Program-made: the position numbers and the translations under genes
The notes under the pieces: model-generated
Database searches by the model: none
The model's input: the letters and a program-made list of their open reading frames with translations, nothing else
Told to the model about the DNA's origin: nothing
Part shown: positions 51,303 through 62,275 of the stretch, in pieces
How positions within the stretch are numbered: the first letter of the stretch is position 1
How the letters are laid out: the number at the start of each line of letters is the position of its first letter
DNA from: Gracilaria caudata
Taxonomy: Eukaryota > Rhodophyta > Florideophyceae > Gracilariales > Gracilariaceae
Direction of reading: 5' to 3'
Length of the DNA: 62,400 nucleotides
Assembly (NCBI GenBank): GCA_030374735.1
Contig: JASCIV010000049.1
Coordinates: 1-62,400 of the forward strand

Positions 51303-53576
51303 TCACCAGTTACTGTTTTCCCATTCCTGTGATTCTTGTTCCAGGCTAATGTCTAAGTCGGCGATAAACCCTGAACGCAAAGGGGTATCTTCAAAGATTG
51401 CTTTGAGAAAATGCTCGACTTCTATTCGACTAATTAATCCATTATACTTGCCTGCTCGATACGACTGGGCGATGTCTTCCATGCGAGCGCTAAGGATCTC
51501 ACAAACCGTCTCAAGTTTTTGTTGAGATCGACGCAATTGAGAAACTATTTCTGGAGGATCTGCGTTCCCTCTCAATCTTTCCATACTCTTAACTGAGCTC
51601 ATTAAACTAATGACATTGTTATTGGCATCGCGCAGAATAGAATTAATCTGTTCACACCCATCAGCGCTTATTTCTGGCAAGGCGATAACTTCGTTCATTA
51701 GAATTGTTAGGTACTTCTGGAGCAATGTAGCGGCGGCGATTTCAGCAAGCTCTGTCGGAACAATTTCTGAGAAAACATGTATCACCTCTCGCATTGCGTT
51801 GAATGCTCCAGACAAGGCTGAACTTCTCTGTATACGAGTCAGCGTTCCGTAGGCCCCCAAGGATCCGTTTCGACATGCCGCGTTTAGATTCTCGATCAAT
51901 CGTTGCTCAGCTGTACGACGAACGATAACCATCACCTTATTGGCCGCTTCTTCCAATAGCCGCTTCTGGTTCTCCAGTCCGTCGGAGAGCCCAAATTTTT
52001 CCAACGATTGACGACAAGCGTGAGCAAGCATTAAGCAATCGTTGTAGTACAGGGCCTTCAGTCTTAAACTTGCACGAATCTCAGAACTATGTTGAATTGG
52101 GACGTCGTCACGATACGCTTGTAGGCATTCTAGAGCAGCTGCGTTGAGAGCATTCCCAATTGATGCTGACCCGCTTCGAATGGCTTTTTCGGCGTCCATC
52201 CGTGTGGAAAGGAACACGTCGTGAACGGTCTTTGCCGTACGAGTGACAAGACACGGCGGAAAATAATCCGGTGGGCGTTCACTGCGTGGGAGGTACTCAG
52301 TAGCCGCAAGTGGGCATTCAACCATTTCGTTATCATCATGTCTGGCTTCCGAGAAGGAACCGATTACCGTCCTTGCCTTTAGGACAGCTTGTGCTCTGCA
52401 TTCTGCACCGGTGGCTTCCTCCAGAATGTTTCTATCTAAGGATATTGTAAAGGAAGTAGCCCCACGTGCTCGCATGGCCTCTTGCAAGATTTTCGCGCAT
52501 GCGCAAGCAGTCATGATTCTTGACCTAAGCATATCTGAAGGAACAGTATCGTTTGTAGTCGTTCGAAGGCTATTGACCACGACAGATGAGGGTAATATTT
52601 GTGCGGCAAACCATGGCTGCATTGCAACTGCAAGTGGTCTTGAGAATTCAGGACCCACAACATGATTGCGAAATACATCGTAGATCCGCAAGGCTCTGGC
52701 TGCTGTATTTGATATATCCAGATGCTGAGACATGACATCAATATCGTCCTCAGAAACTGTTTCCAGATCGTCTACGTCAAACTCTAAGAGCTCAGCGGAA
52801 TCGTCAACACCTGTCGACCATTCCAGGTTCACACTATGATCGGTAGAGCTTTCAAAGAAGACCGTCGCTTGAGCAAGACTCTTCGCCACTTGATTGCGTG
52901 TTAGTTCTCGTATAATACCCTGGATAGCCTCTTCTAGCATCCCTGCTTGTGCCAGGGCAGCAGAAGAAGTATCAACGGAGATAGAGTTCATATTTGAGCT
53001 AGCATGAGTATGACCTCGAGCAATAATGGAGTTGGAGCGAACTTCAAAAGTGTCCATGTACCGAGCCTTCAGTAACGCAGTCGCTTCGTCTGCTCTATCA
53101 TGAAGTTCGCTCGCCATTCGAGTTAGCTGAGGATAACTGGAATCCAGCGCAACATTTGCCGTGTCTTGCAACTGAGAAATAGCTTGCTGAAGCTGCGGGA
53201 ATGAAGCTTCTGCAATGCGATCAGAAACCTCAAGAGCCTGGGCCACCCTGACGAAGGGGATGATTTCTACGGATAGAAGATCCAGGACCTCCTTCTTCTT
53301 GGAATATAACTGTGATCTCTCATTCATTTGTTGCGTTCTCTGGGTCACTTCGTCAAGGGATTCGCCGAGCATCTCAATCATGGTGTTGATATCAGCAGCG
53401 CTCGAGAGGAGGGTTTCATGCTTGGTTTTGGAATCTGAAATGAATTCCGGAGCTGTTGCAACTGCTTCCCTGACCTCTTCTTCTGCTTTCCGTAGGGAGG
53501 CAAGGCAGCGCTGTTCCAGTAATCTTGCCGGCTCACCACCTCGCAATGCCTCGTCAAGAATGCGGGTAGCGACCAT
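51303..53576 (-). CDS. ZW10: ZW10 (Dsl1/NRZ tethering and kinetochore RZZ complex subunit)
   Basis: 757 residues in one frame, close to the 779 of human ZW10. The N-terminal third is coiled-coil (HETLLSSAADINTMIEMLGE, YSKKKEVLDLLSVE). The C-terminal helical bundle carries the recognisable ZW10 features: LKALYYNDCLMLAHACRQSL, LLQKYLTILMNEVIALPEIS, ADGCEQINSIL and VEHFLKAIFEDTPLRSGFIA. ZW10 tethers Golgi-derived vesicles at the ER with NAG and RINT1-type partners and, in animals, controls the spindle checkpoint. The tethering role is the more ancient. The stop codon overlaps a donor-like TG/GTGAGT, so a further short 3' exon cannot be excluded, though the protein already has full length. Confidence 0.85.
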   Translation of the reverse strand: MVATRILDEALRGGEPARLLEQRCLASLRKAEEEVREAVATAPEFISDSKTKHETLLSSAADINTMIEMLGESLDEVTQRTQQMNERSQLYSKKKEVLDLLSVEIIPFVRVAQALEVSDRIAEASFPQLQQAISQLQDTANVALDSSYPQLTRMASELHDRADEATALLKARYMDTFEVRSNSIIARGHTHASSNMNSISVDTSSAALAQAGMLEEAIQGIIRELTRNQVAKSLAQATVFFESSTDHSVNLEWSTGVDDSAELLEFDVDDLETVSEDDIDVMSQHLDISNTAARALRIYDVFRNHVVGPEFSRPLAVAMQPWFAAQILPSSVVVNSLRTTTNDTVPSDMLRSRIMTACACAKILQEAMRARGATSFTISLDRNILEEATGAECRAQAVLKARTVIGSFSEARHDDNEMVECPLAATEYLPRSERPPDYFPPCLVTRTAKTVHDVFLSTRMDAEKAIRSGSASIGNALNAAALECLQAYRDDVPIQHSSEIRASLRLKALYYNDCLMLAHACRQSLEKFGLSDGLENQKRLLEEAANKVMVIVRRTAEQRLIENLNAACRNGSLGAYGTLTRIQRSSALSGAFNAMREVIHVFSEIVPTELAEIAAATLLQKYLTILMNEVIALPEISADGCEQINSILRDANNNVISLMSSVKSMERLRGNADPPEIVSQLRRSQQKLETVCEILSARMEDIAQSYRAGKYNGLISRIEVEHFLKAIFEDTPLRSGFIADLDISLEQESQEWENSNW

Positions 53577-54265
53577 GATTTCATGTCTGAACGCACCCGG
53601 AGGCTCGACGTCCAGTGGTGAATTGTATTGACGTCGTCAGGTACGAAGGAGCACCATGGCACCAGGGACGGAGGGTTTGCCGCTTCTACATACAGTACGT
53701 GTACCATCGCAGATGCTTAGCAATCGACCATTGAATAGTGAAAGTCGAAGCATATTTTAGTAAATTCCTGTGCAAAGCGTGTCAGGAGGGTCTTGCGACG
53801 CAAAACAGCGTCCGTCCTCCACAAACGGTGCCAGTCGGACGCAACGGCCGCGAGAGACGCGCCTCCCTCTCACTCGTCAGCACTTACCGCACACCTGGTC
53901 TCGAGCGCAAGCGCGACGGCAAAGCTACAGCATTGTTACTTCAGCGAGCAATCACCCCTTCGTGACTTGCGCTCCGTCTTGCCCTCGCACTCCCCAAATG
54001 TGTGCATTCGACAAAAAGCTTTTCGTAACGCGCAAGTCTCGAGCGAAGCCTTGTCCCGTCTCAGCAGCCGCTTTTCTACGTTTCAACCTCTTTTCAACGA
54101 AGAACGCCAAACAACCATTCCTCCAACCTTTCTCATCTCAGTGCATTATTTGTTTGTCATCCATTTGACATTCTTCCCACATCTGCCGCTGCCGTCGCAT
54201 TGCCTTCCCTCTGCCCGCGAGTCTTCTTGTCGCAGTTTCTCTTACTCCTACACACACGTAATGAA
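53577..54265. promoter_or_regulatory. Divergent promoter region of ZW10 and the potassium channel gene
   Basis: 689 bp between divergent starts, CT-rich on the plus strand. An out-of-frame ATG at 54261 opens a 47-codon upstream frame that overlaps the channel start at 54266 and could reduce its translation. Confidence 0.5.
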
Positions 54266-57200
54266 ATGCACCGTCAGAACGCTTCAAAACTTCCCGACTC
54301 TGATTTCATTGCCAGCAAAGCTGCTGCAAGCGGATTTGTACCTCCGACTTGGTCGGACCTGTCTCAAGCTATTCAGGCAGCTCTATGCTTATGGTCCCTC
54401 ATAGTTTTGCTTGCTATCAGTCGTGCAGCGTTTCGTCGCTTTGTACAAACGGAATACTTTCGAAAACTGAAAGAAAGACAGAAAGACCTTCCTAGACGCT
54501 CGCAACACGTACTTTATCGAGCAGCATGCTTTTTCCGGAACATTCGAATTATGCTGGTTCGCAACCGATATCCTGAAACCACATCTGCATTCTTGTTTGG
54601 ATTGCCGAGATCTATTGCAGGTCTTATGGTGTGTGTCCTATATATCGTTAACACCTATATCAAAGGCATTCCAACTCAATTCTACGTCTTTCAATTCTGC
54701 TACGGCATCGCAATTTCGGTTAACCTCATGCTTTCTTTTGCGTACGCCGAAAGGCCTATCCTGTTTGCATTCAGCTTACGCACAATCATAGAGGCCCTCT
54801 CAATCCCGAGTCTTCTCTTTTCTTCCGGTGGTCGATGGCTCAACTTTAACTTTCTCCAAGCTTACTGCATTTTGGCCGAGTGGTATGTACTCGAAAAACA
54901 TGATATAGTCATGAGAAATACATCAACTCTTACTCGTTTGCTCATCAATCTCTTTCTTCAATTGCTTACCTTCCTTTTCGTAACTTCGTGTGGTGTTCAG
55001 TTCTTCGAACTTCTTGGAGACCCTTCCCAGGTTCTACGTTCTGAAACGTTTCAGATAACTTGGGCTAACTCCGTATATTTCGCAGTTGTTACCCTAATGA
55101 CAGTCGGGTATGGCGATTTTGTACCGTATACCCTGTTTGGAAGGATGTGGATTGTGTTTCATATAATATTCGCCGCATATCTTGTATCAAGGGAAATCTC
55201 GCTTCTTATCGATGCACTGAAGAGCATGCGGAGAGGCGGAGGCTCTTATGTTAACTCCAGTGGCACCGATCACGTTGTTGTCACGGGAAAAGTGAAGTGG
55301 GAGTTTCTACAGCAGTTTGTAAAGGAGTTTCTGGCAGAAGGTTCAAATCTTGATACTCGCATAATTGTTCTCACATCAAGTCCCACGTGGACTGATGATG
55401 AGTGGCACAAGTTTGTTTCTCACAATCCATTGTTTGACCACCACCTTATGTATCTCGATGGATCTGCTCTTAAAATGGACGATCTTGGAAGGGCACAAGT
55501 TGGTACTGCGAAGGGTGTTTTCGTCCTCGCAGACCCCCACCGCCAAGATCCGTACAGGGAAGATTCAGACATTTTAAAGGCGGTCCTCACGATTCGAAAC
55601 TATTCTGGTCAAGTTCCGATATATGCGCTGAACACCTTAGTCGAGTCATCGTTCCAGTTTGGTATCGCTGCAAAGAAAATACAACGCGGTGCAACCTCGG
55701 GGTTGCTATACGATAATAACTTTAACGGACATAGCATTCCGCCGTCCCCTATGCCATGGTCTTCACCCCCTGAACATGTACCAACGAACAATCGAAGTGA
55801 GGCGTATTTAAGTCAAGAAGATATAATGGCATTTCCAACTAATGAACCACGCCAAAGCTCTGTTTTTGGGCCTGGTACCCACGGAGTGTATCCTTCGGAA
55901 CTCAGATATATACAAAGCGGTGAAAGCGAAGGTGTAGATGAAGGAATGTTGACTCCGAGATCGCGCAGAACAAGAAAGCGCGAGAATCGAGTAAGTGAAA
56001 GCTTGTGTATGCAAGAAATCGAGACTGTTTTGCTCGCCGAGAACACGTTTTGCAATGGGCTCAGTACACTAATAGCTAACGCTACTCTTCGTATAGCGCC
56101 GCAATCAAGCCGAAACGATAGGCCGTGGCTCGTAGAATACAAATTGGGCGCAGAATGTGGAATTCAGGAGTTCCTTGTACGCCGAGAAATGGATGGGATC
56201 AAGTATGGGAAGATAGCTACTATTCTGCAAGATTACGGCCTTATCCTTTTAGCTGTGAGGGAGAACTCAAAGGACGATTGGTCTGTCCTTAAAACAGACA
56301 CAGTGTTGAAAGGCGGAATGTCAACAATGGCAATGACGTATCATGACCCGATTGTTATCGATCGAATAGCAGACTTAGCAGCGCGATATATTCATGAGAA
56401 GCATATTCGTGCCAAGGTGAGATACAATACCAGTTCTTCCAAAAAAAGAAGCAAAAAGACCTCCGATCGCTCTGGGAAGAAACTCGAAACACATACCCGT
56501 TCAGTTTCGGAAGGTGCTCCGAGCGACGGCTTGGCTTTCCGTCATGGAAGCAAAGCCGAACGAGTCAAGCGAGCGAATGAGGCAACATCTTCATATCCCG
56601 AACCACCTACCGATTCTTCAGCACCAGTACGAGACCCCAGACCACAACAGGGTGATCTCAATGACCAAAGATCGAAGAACTCTGGAAAGTTGCCGCTATC
56701 ACGGTCGAATTCAACTTCGAGGGCAGGAATTCTCAAAAAATCAGAGGTCGATGAAGTTGGAGAAGGTCCCGGTCTTCCTCTTGATCCCAAATTGCCGACA
56801 GGAAGAAGCGACGGTGTGACAACGAGGAGTGAAAGTCCATCTATTGTACCAGTACCAGTAACTCAGTCTCCCACGGGAAGACCTGTCTACACCAGTGTTG
56901 ACAAGCTTCCGGCTGCGCTCAGAGGACATGTGATCATTTGTTTGGAAGGCGAGAGTCCACTTCTTACATTGGAAGCTCTTCTACGACGAATATGGTTGTC
57001 AAGAACCGGTCAAAAGAAAAAGGCGCCTGTAGTCGTCATTCACCCGCGTTTTCCCAAAACGTATATTCGAACTCTGCGTAGAGAAGGGGATCACTTGTTC
57101 CTTTTGCAGGGAAATTCACTTTCTCTAGAAACCTTGCGACAAGCCCAGTTTCAGAGTGCAAGAGCTGTGCTTATAATAACATCAGAGAGTGATGAGGCGA

Positions 57201-58492
57201 AAGGCCAGGGTTCAACTGATTCGAAAGCGATCTTCACTGTGATGACTCTAGATTCCCTTCTTGCTGGTCGAGATACGTTTGTGTGTTGCATTCTTGACGC
57301 TGAGGAGTCGCTTCAACTACTAAGGGCCCCAAGGCAGCCAAGGAGAGTCGGTGTTAATCTTGGAGAACAACGTGAGCCAGACGTGTTCAATCTCTCGGCT
57401 TTTTACGAACGTTCAGCGACAGCTGGAGGGCCGAAGCGGACTTCATCATCGACGGGCTTTGTTAAGAGTCGCTCGTCGACTCCCTTTACGTCAGATTATA
57501 GTAGTTTCGCTCCGTACGGGACATTTGGGCACAATTTTGGAGTTCACGAGGACAGTCATCGAGGTTTTCCAAGTAGAAGCGGAAAGGCAATGAAACTGCG
57601 ACTGAAGGGAATGTCGAGATCGAACAGTATGCGAGTTGATGGCGATTCGAGTGACGAAGAGTATCAATCCGGCTTAGAACTATATCGTTCACCTGAGCAA
57701 CACTATCACATACACTATCATCAACAAATGTCCAGAGAAGAATTGTACGAGAGGCAACGATACGCATCTGGAGAAATGGTGATATCCTCTTTGTTCACTG
57801 CACTATTGGCTCGAGATTACACGGACCCTGGATACATACGGCTGATACGTCAGTTAATTGGAGCTTCGTCCTCATCGGCAGGTAGTTGGATTCGACAGGT
57901 TGAGATTCCTGAGTCATGGACTCGCGCAGAGAATGAAATCGATGGAAGAACATACAGAGATACTTCCATTCGGCTGTTGAAAATGGGATGCATTGCATTG
58001 GGACTGTATCGCTCAGGGGACGCACCGGTTCGAATTGAAACTCAGAGTGACCAGTGGGAACGACGCGCTGACGAAGTTGTATACTATGAAGAAGAGGATA
58101 TCTCACGACTTCGTCGAGACGCTGAGTCAAGAAGCGTAGCAAGCCGAATTGTCGACCGCGACGAGTACGCGAAACGTCTTCATGGTCGGGTGGCTGTTGG
58201 TCGTGGGGCTCATGAGATTCCCGTTGGAAAGCGAGCAAATGACGATGGAGGAACTTCTTTTCATGAAAGATTTGCCGCTGGCGAGCAAGAGGACGATGAA
58301 TTCGATCGCATGTATTATACTTGTCCAACCACAAGACGCAAAATATACTACAAGGAAGCCATGGACGGAGCAAACGTTCTGCCCTATGTTTATAGTTGCC
58401 CAGAGCCATATTCGTTGGTTGCTGCAAGCGACGCAGTTTTTGTTCTGTGTGATCCAAAGAGAGAGATTCCAGCAAACTGGGATGAAGATTAA
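54266..58492 (+). CDS. Slo/BK-like potassium channel with two RCK domains
   Basis: 1408 residues from the ATG at 54266; the frame is open upstream but without ATG. About seven membrane helices (S0-S6) fit the BK plan. The selectivity filter TVGYGD is at 279-284. RCK1 starts near 335 (DHVVVTGKVKWEFLQQF) and has GTAKGVFVLAD and DILKAVLTIRNY. RCK2 starts near 887 (GHVIICLEGESPLLTLEALL). The segment in the S4 position (VMRNTSTLTRLLINLFL) has only two or three positive charges, so voltage sensing is probably weak, as in Slo2. A long Ser/Arg-rich linker and a His/Tyr-rich C-terminal segment (HYHIHYHQ) are unusual. It is probably a ligand-gated K+ channel in plasma membrane or an organelle. Confidence 0.9.
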   Translation: MHRQNASKLPDSDFIASKAAASGFVPPTWSDLSQAIQAALCLWSLIVLLAISRAAFRRFVQTEYFRKLKERQKDLPRRSQHVLYRAACFFRNIRIMLVRNRYPETTSAFLFGLPRSIAGLMVCVLYIVNTYIKGIPTQFYVFQFCYGIAISVNLMLSFAYAERPILFAFSLRTIIEALSIPSLLFSSGGRWLNFNFLQAYCILAEWYVLEKHDIVMRNTSTLTRLLINLFLQLLTFLFVTSCGVQFFELLGDPSQVLRSETFQITWANSVYFAVVTLMTVGYGDFVPYTLFGRMWIVFHIIFAAYLVSREISLLIDALKSMRRGGGSYVNSSGTDHVVVTGKVKWEFLQQFVKEFLAEGSNLDTRIIVLTSSPTWTDDEWHKFVSHNPLFDHHLMYLDGSALKMDDLGRAQVGTAKGVFVLADPHRQDPYREDSDILKAVLTIRNYSGQVPIYALNTLVESSFQFGIAAKKIQRGATSGLLYDNNFNGHSIPPSPMPWSSPPEHVPTNNRSEAYLSQEDIMAFPTNEPRQSSVFGPGTHGVYPSELRYIQSGESEGVDEGMLTPRSRRTRKRENRVSESLCMQEIETVLLAENTFCNGLSTLIANATLRIAPQSSRNDRPWLVEYKLGAECGIQEFLVRREMDGIKYGKIATILQDYGLILLAVRENSKDDWSVLKTDTVLKGGMSTMAMTYHDPIVIDRIADLAARYIHEKHIRAKVRYNTSSSKKRSKKTSDRSGKKLETHTRSVSEGAPSDGLAFRHGSKAERVKRANEATSSYPEPPTDSSAPVRDPRPQQGDLNDQRSKNSGKLPLSRSNSTSRAGILKKSEVDEVGEGPGLPLDPKLPTGRSDGVTTRSESPSIVPVPVTQSPTGRPVYTSVDKLPAALRGHVIICLEGESPLLTLEALLRRIWLSRTGQKKKAPVVVIHPRFPKTYIRTLRREGDHLFLLQGNSLSLETLRQAQFQSARAVLIITSESDEAKGQGSTDSKAIFTVMTLDSLLAGRDTFVCCILDAEESLQLLRAPRQPRRVGVNLGEQREPDVFNLSAFYERSATAGGPKRTSSSTGFVKSRSSTPFTSDYSSFAPYGTFGHNFGVHEDSHRGFPSRSGKAMKLRLKGMSRSNSMRVDGDSSDEEYQSGLELYRSPEQHYHIHYHQQMSREELYERQRYASGEMVISSLFTALLARDYTDPGYIRLIRQLIGASSSSAGSWIRQVEIPESWTRAENEIDGRTYRDTSIRLLKMGCIALGLYRSGDAPVRIETQSDQWERRADEVVYYEEEDISRLRRDAESRSVASRIVDRDEYAKRLHGRVAVGRGAHEIPVGKRANDDGGTSFHERFAAGEQEDDEFDRMYYTCPTTRRKIYYKEAMDGANVLPYVYSCPEPYSLVAASDAVFVLCDPKREIPANWDED

Positions 58493-59357
58493 ACAACTCT
58501 GCGAAGCTAACGTTTTTCTTCTTCGTTTCTGTTCGCTGACTTTGAATCTGCGAGCACGCAACTCATTGCTTCTTCCCTTCTTTCAATAGTTGATTCTAGA
58601 TTATATGATTAGAGCACTAGACTCCATAGGAGCCCTGCGGGAAGCTCAGTGAGTGGTTCATCTGCCAGAGAGGCCAGTTCCCATGTCTTTGCGCTCATAC
58701 ACCAACTCAAACAAGAAAAATTCCTTCACAGCTGGATGAAGTTCTGGGAATCTGTTTCTATTTAGAATCCAATGGAAGTCCTTCACGTGCGAAAGAGTGC
58801 ACCGTGCTTTGTCCACATGTAGAAATAGCTCAAGAGACAGAAGTGCCAACGTAGGCGGCGTTAACATCATGTCACATGATTCATGTGAGAACTACCATTT
58901 GCATGGACGATACAGCTGGTGACTCCGAGGAAGGCGGAAACCAGGCTTTCACAGCTTTGCATGGAACAATACCATTATCCTCTGGGGTCGCACCTACTGG
59001 TTTACTGGGAGAGTGAATATGCAATCGCAGGCAGGGAGTTCCAAGCGACTTCGATTATTTCGTTCTAAGGTGCTCAACAAGGATTGTTTCAGGACGATTG
59101 TGCCTTCCTCCCCAAAGAAAGAGTCGGATATTGCTTGTTGACGGTACTATGCCAACCCTCTAACAACAGTAGATACGAGGGAAGAATTGAGTGAAATGAC
59201 TGTAGCATCTTCTTCCGACGAACGGTTCGTGAGTCACGAATCGTGACCTAAAGTAGTATTGCGTTCGAGCGGTAAGACGGGACCTTTCAACGACGTGCCG
59301 CCCATGTTCGCAAGGGTAAACGGCTTCTTTCTATGAGCACACAAGCCTAATTTCAAC
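58493..59357. other. Intergenic region after the potassium channel gene
   Basis: 865 bp. A minus-strand frame at 58658-58870 has protein-like composition (DFHWILNRNRFPELHPAVKE) but no recognised domain and may be another element remnant. Nothing else is supported. Confidence 0.45.
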
Positions 59358-59738
59358 TTACTGCGGGGCGTAGTTGTTGAGAAAAAGCTCTCTCACTAGA
59401 AAGGCCAACACGTTTTCTGGCCACTTTGTAATCAAATCGGCAACAACTAAACCCCTACGTTTGCAAAGGGGAGGCAAGCTCAAGCGCCTTGAAAGCGTCC
59501 GCTTTGGGCATCTCAGAACGTAGTGCTCTACGCTGTTGAGAACGACAGATCTGCAAGAATATGTCGTTCGCCTCTCTTGCAAATAAGATCCAAGAGGATG
59601 CCAAGCCAGAGTGTGTCCAACACAGAGCTGAGCCAAAGCAACTTCTCTTCCCTCAAACCAACTTTGTTCTGCATTGCTTTCGGCACAGCAAGCAACAGAG
59701 GTTGTGAGTTTCGCTTCTGTTTCACTCTTCGTTTCACA
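59358..59738 (-). pseudogene. Decayed retroelement 3' end (post-RNase H, zinc-knuckle-like)
   Basis: A 126-codon frame reads ALAQLCVGHTLAWHPLGSYL, then YSCRSVVLNSVEHYVLRCPK and a basic tail ending at a stop. The 'L-x-Q-L-x3-GHT' followed by 'C...EHYVLxCP' pattern is typical of the C-terminus of non-LTR retrotransposon polyproteins after RNase H. An in-frame stop just upstream and no intact RT show it is dead. Confidence 0.6.
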
Positions 59739-60947
59739 TCAGGGATAAACGGCAAGCTCACCGATCGCTTGGACGAGTTCAACGATCTCCCGGGTCGGTC
59801 ATCATGCTCAACTAGACCTTCGCCACCTCAAAAACGATGGGTCCTCGCGCGCCATGCGTTCACCTTCGCTGCCCCATCTTATTGACAAAGAACGCGCATT
59901 TGGGCGCTTGGGAGAGAATTCATTTCTTCTCTCCACTACATCTGATTGTTCGGTACTCTTGCTGCAGCTACTTGCGCCACTCGTAATGTTCTGTGCCCCA
60001 CCCAAAGGAAGGCTTTTGCAGCTGGGCAGTGCCTAGAAGAAGACAACATGAAAGCGCTTTTCAGCGTATGAACTTCCCAAGAGAAAGATTTGTCTCCTTT
60101 CTACTGTGCGTGGTGCGCATGCCAACATCCTACTCTAAACAACGCAATGCTTTCACCTTATCTTCTTCCTTGACTCGTGCTTGAAACCGGATAACTAGAC
60201 CAAGGCCAACTTCGGAACAACGTGTAGGGTATTCACACGGGACTTTGTTGTTTTCTAGGACTTGAGACGGCAGTCAAGGTTGGACCAGGCCCTTGGTATT
60301 CACAGAGACGTTAACAGACAATTCACAATTGAAGCTCGTTGCGGCGTTTCGGTCAGTAAGGACGGAGTTGACATGCATAGGAATCAACACCTCCCGTGAC
60401 TTGCAAAGGGTTGCTACGGAACTATGCGAGACGAGCATTGCTATTGTTGGAAGATAATCTGAGCAATCAGCTGGGAATGCACTTTTTGTCATTACCTATC
60501 GCTTGAGAACAACATCGCAGACCAACATCATGTGCAAGCTCTTCGAGGCGCAACGTCTGGGCCCAGGCAACAAACACGAGACTTCGGGTAGGAAACACTT
60601 CGCTTAAACTTCGAACCAAAACCTCCGAGCAATGGACACAAACGAACGCCTCGTCAGACCCGAAGACAACAACTGATCAAGGCTGAGGAAGGGGTTTCGT
60701 GGTCATAGGTCTTGGGGAAAAAAAAAAACCGTGGCACTCAGAAGCACTCATGAGGTTCTTTTGGTTCCAGTGCGCAAGGACGATCAAAAGCAACAGCGAG
60801 CAGCGAACAAGGAATCACAGGTACTCCTCGTGATGTACCAGTTGGTGATAACGATTCTGAGGGCAAAAGCCGCATTAGAAATGTTTTAGAGGCTCTTTCA
60901 CGCATCTTGGCGGCATCCTGGAGTATTCTGTATATGCAGCGGGGTTG
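59739..60947. other. Region between retroelement remnants
   Basis: 1.2 kb with only short open frames. One minus-strand frame (60274-60492) could belong to the upstream part of the 59.4-kb element but shows no clear RNase H motif. An A run lies at 60718-60729. Confidence 0.4.
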
Positions 60948-61665
60948 ATGTTGCTTGGCACTTTCAGTGTTCTACTCTTTACCTCCGTATTCGGAAGCGA
61001 TCGTGAAGGCACGAACGAACATCTCGTTCAAGAGGGAAATGAAGACTGTATGAGTTCGTTGAAAACATGTCTGAGCTCAGCAGGCGATGACACCATGAGC
61101 AAGAACAAGAGCAAGGCAGAGTTCGTTCTGTGTGGCGGGGAGTATGTCGAAGAACGGATTATTGCTTGGAGCTCTTTGCGACAAACTTAGTTCAAAAAGG
61201 GAACCGTAGAGCTCAACGGAATCGATAAGTGCCAGGCACAGCTTCAAGACCGCGTACACGACACTGATGAAATGGAGGGAAGAATGAAACGGACTTGCCG
61301 GGAAATCTGCCAAGAAGACATGCCTCAAATTGCGGTACCTATTGACTTTACGGAAGTTAGGAGAGCAGCAATACGGCGCAACGCAAAGCCTTTTCTGTCA
61401 CACCTCCAAGCAGATATGAAGAATGTAGTGGAGCCAAGAGAGCAGAGTTGATCCGCACCCGATTTTGAGACCGATAAACGTGCAGCACGCAATACCGAGG
61501 TTACGCTGACTCAGTTCTATACTGGGCACTCTGCATGCCGAATTTGGAAACGAAAACATGATGGTCATGTTGTTAAGAGTGCAGCGCCAACGTCAAAACA
61601 GACGATGAGTATGTCCTTTTCCATTGCCCACTTACAAACACTTCCAGAAGAAAGACCTTTCTAAA
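60948..61665 (+). pseudogene. Decayed retroelement ORF with in-frame stops
   Basis: One frame stays protein-like from 60948 through stops at 61188 and 61449. The middle reads CREICQEDMPQIAVPIDFTE and AAIRRNAKPFLSHLQADM. After the second stop comes TEVTLTQFYTGHSACRIWKR, the post-RNase H motif. A shift near 61598 then gives KTDDEYVLFHCPLTNTSRRK. The order matches the 59.4-kb remnant. The N-terminal 20 residues look like a signal peptide, so part of this could instead be a broken secreted-protein gene. Confidence 0.55.
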
Positions 61666-61767
61666 ATTGCGGAATGACGGGATCTTGAGGTCATATGGCT
61701 ACCTGGCCTTCTAATCCGGAGGTGCTTTGACGACTTACTATCTCTTCTGGTATGGCTCAACGTTAAA

Positions 61768-61986
61768 GTGAAGCATAGCAAAGAACGTGTGAATAAGAAT
61801 TGCGAGTATGTCTTCCTGCGAAGCCCCCTCACAAGCACTTCACGACGCGAGCTCCTCGCAAACTTGCTGCCCACTGCAAGATCGTCCCTTAGAGATTTGA
61901 CAAAAGCCACAGAAATCTTTAGCCTTCCTGAAGAGAGAGATCTTCTTTTATCTCTCTGCTGCTGTCTAGTAATGAAAAGCTGCTGA
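61768..61986 (+). pseudogene. Third retroelement tail, related to the preceding one
   Basis: The frame reads NKNCEYVFLRSPLTSTSRRE, closely matching KTDDEYVLFHCPLTNTSRRK 190 bp upstream, followed by EIFSLPEERDLLLSLCCCLV. The repeated tail implies two related elements or a local duplication. Confidence 0.55.
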
Positions 61987-62275
61987 CCACAATAAAGAGA
62001 AACAGAAACCTCTGGCGTTTTCGACGCAAGGTCAGAACTAGCTACTAGAAGAAACAAGAGTGTGACATGGATGCTTCTTTACCATTTGAACAGCTCAAAA
62101 GGTCTGCGATAGACCACGCAAACATTCCCTGTACTAGATTGAAATTTGATAGAAGCCATTTGACTAAACTACGAGGGTGTTCCAAGCATACTCCTCCGTT
62201 TTAGATTGTTTTGTTCCGTCCCAAATCAGTCCAGAATCACTATTTGGCATGGGGCCCATGCTGCTCACTTTTCCT

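Noticed and set aside
51290..51310. Extra 3' exon of ZW10 from the TG/GTGAGT donor-like site
   Set aside because: The protein already reaches normal length and ends where ZW10 ends; no downstream exon with family similarity is visible.
60948..61187. Complete small secreted protein
   Set aside because: The N-terminus looks like a signal peptide, but the same frame stays protein-like across two stops into a retroelement tail. A 49-nt intron to remove the first stop would break the frame.
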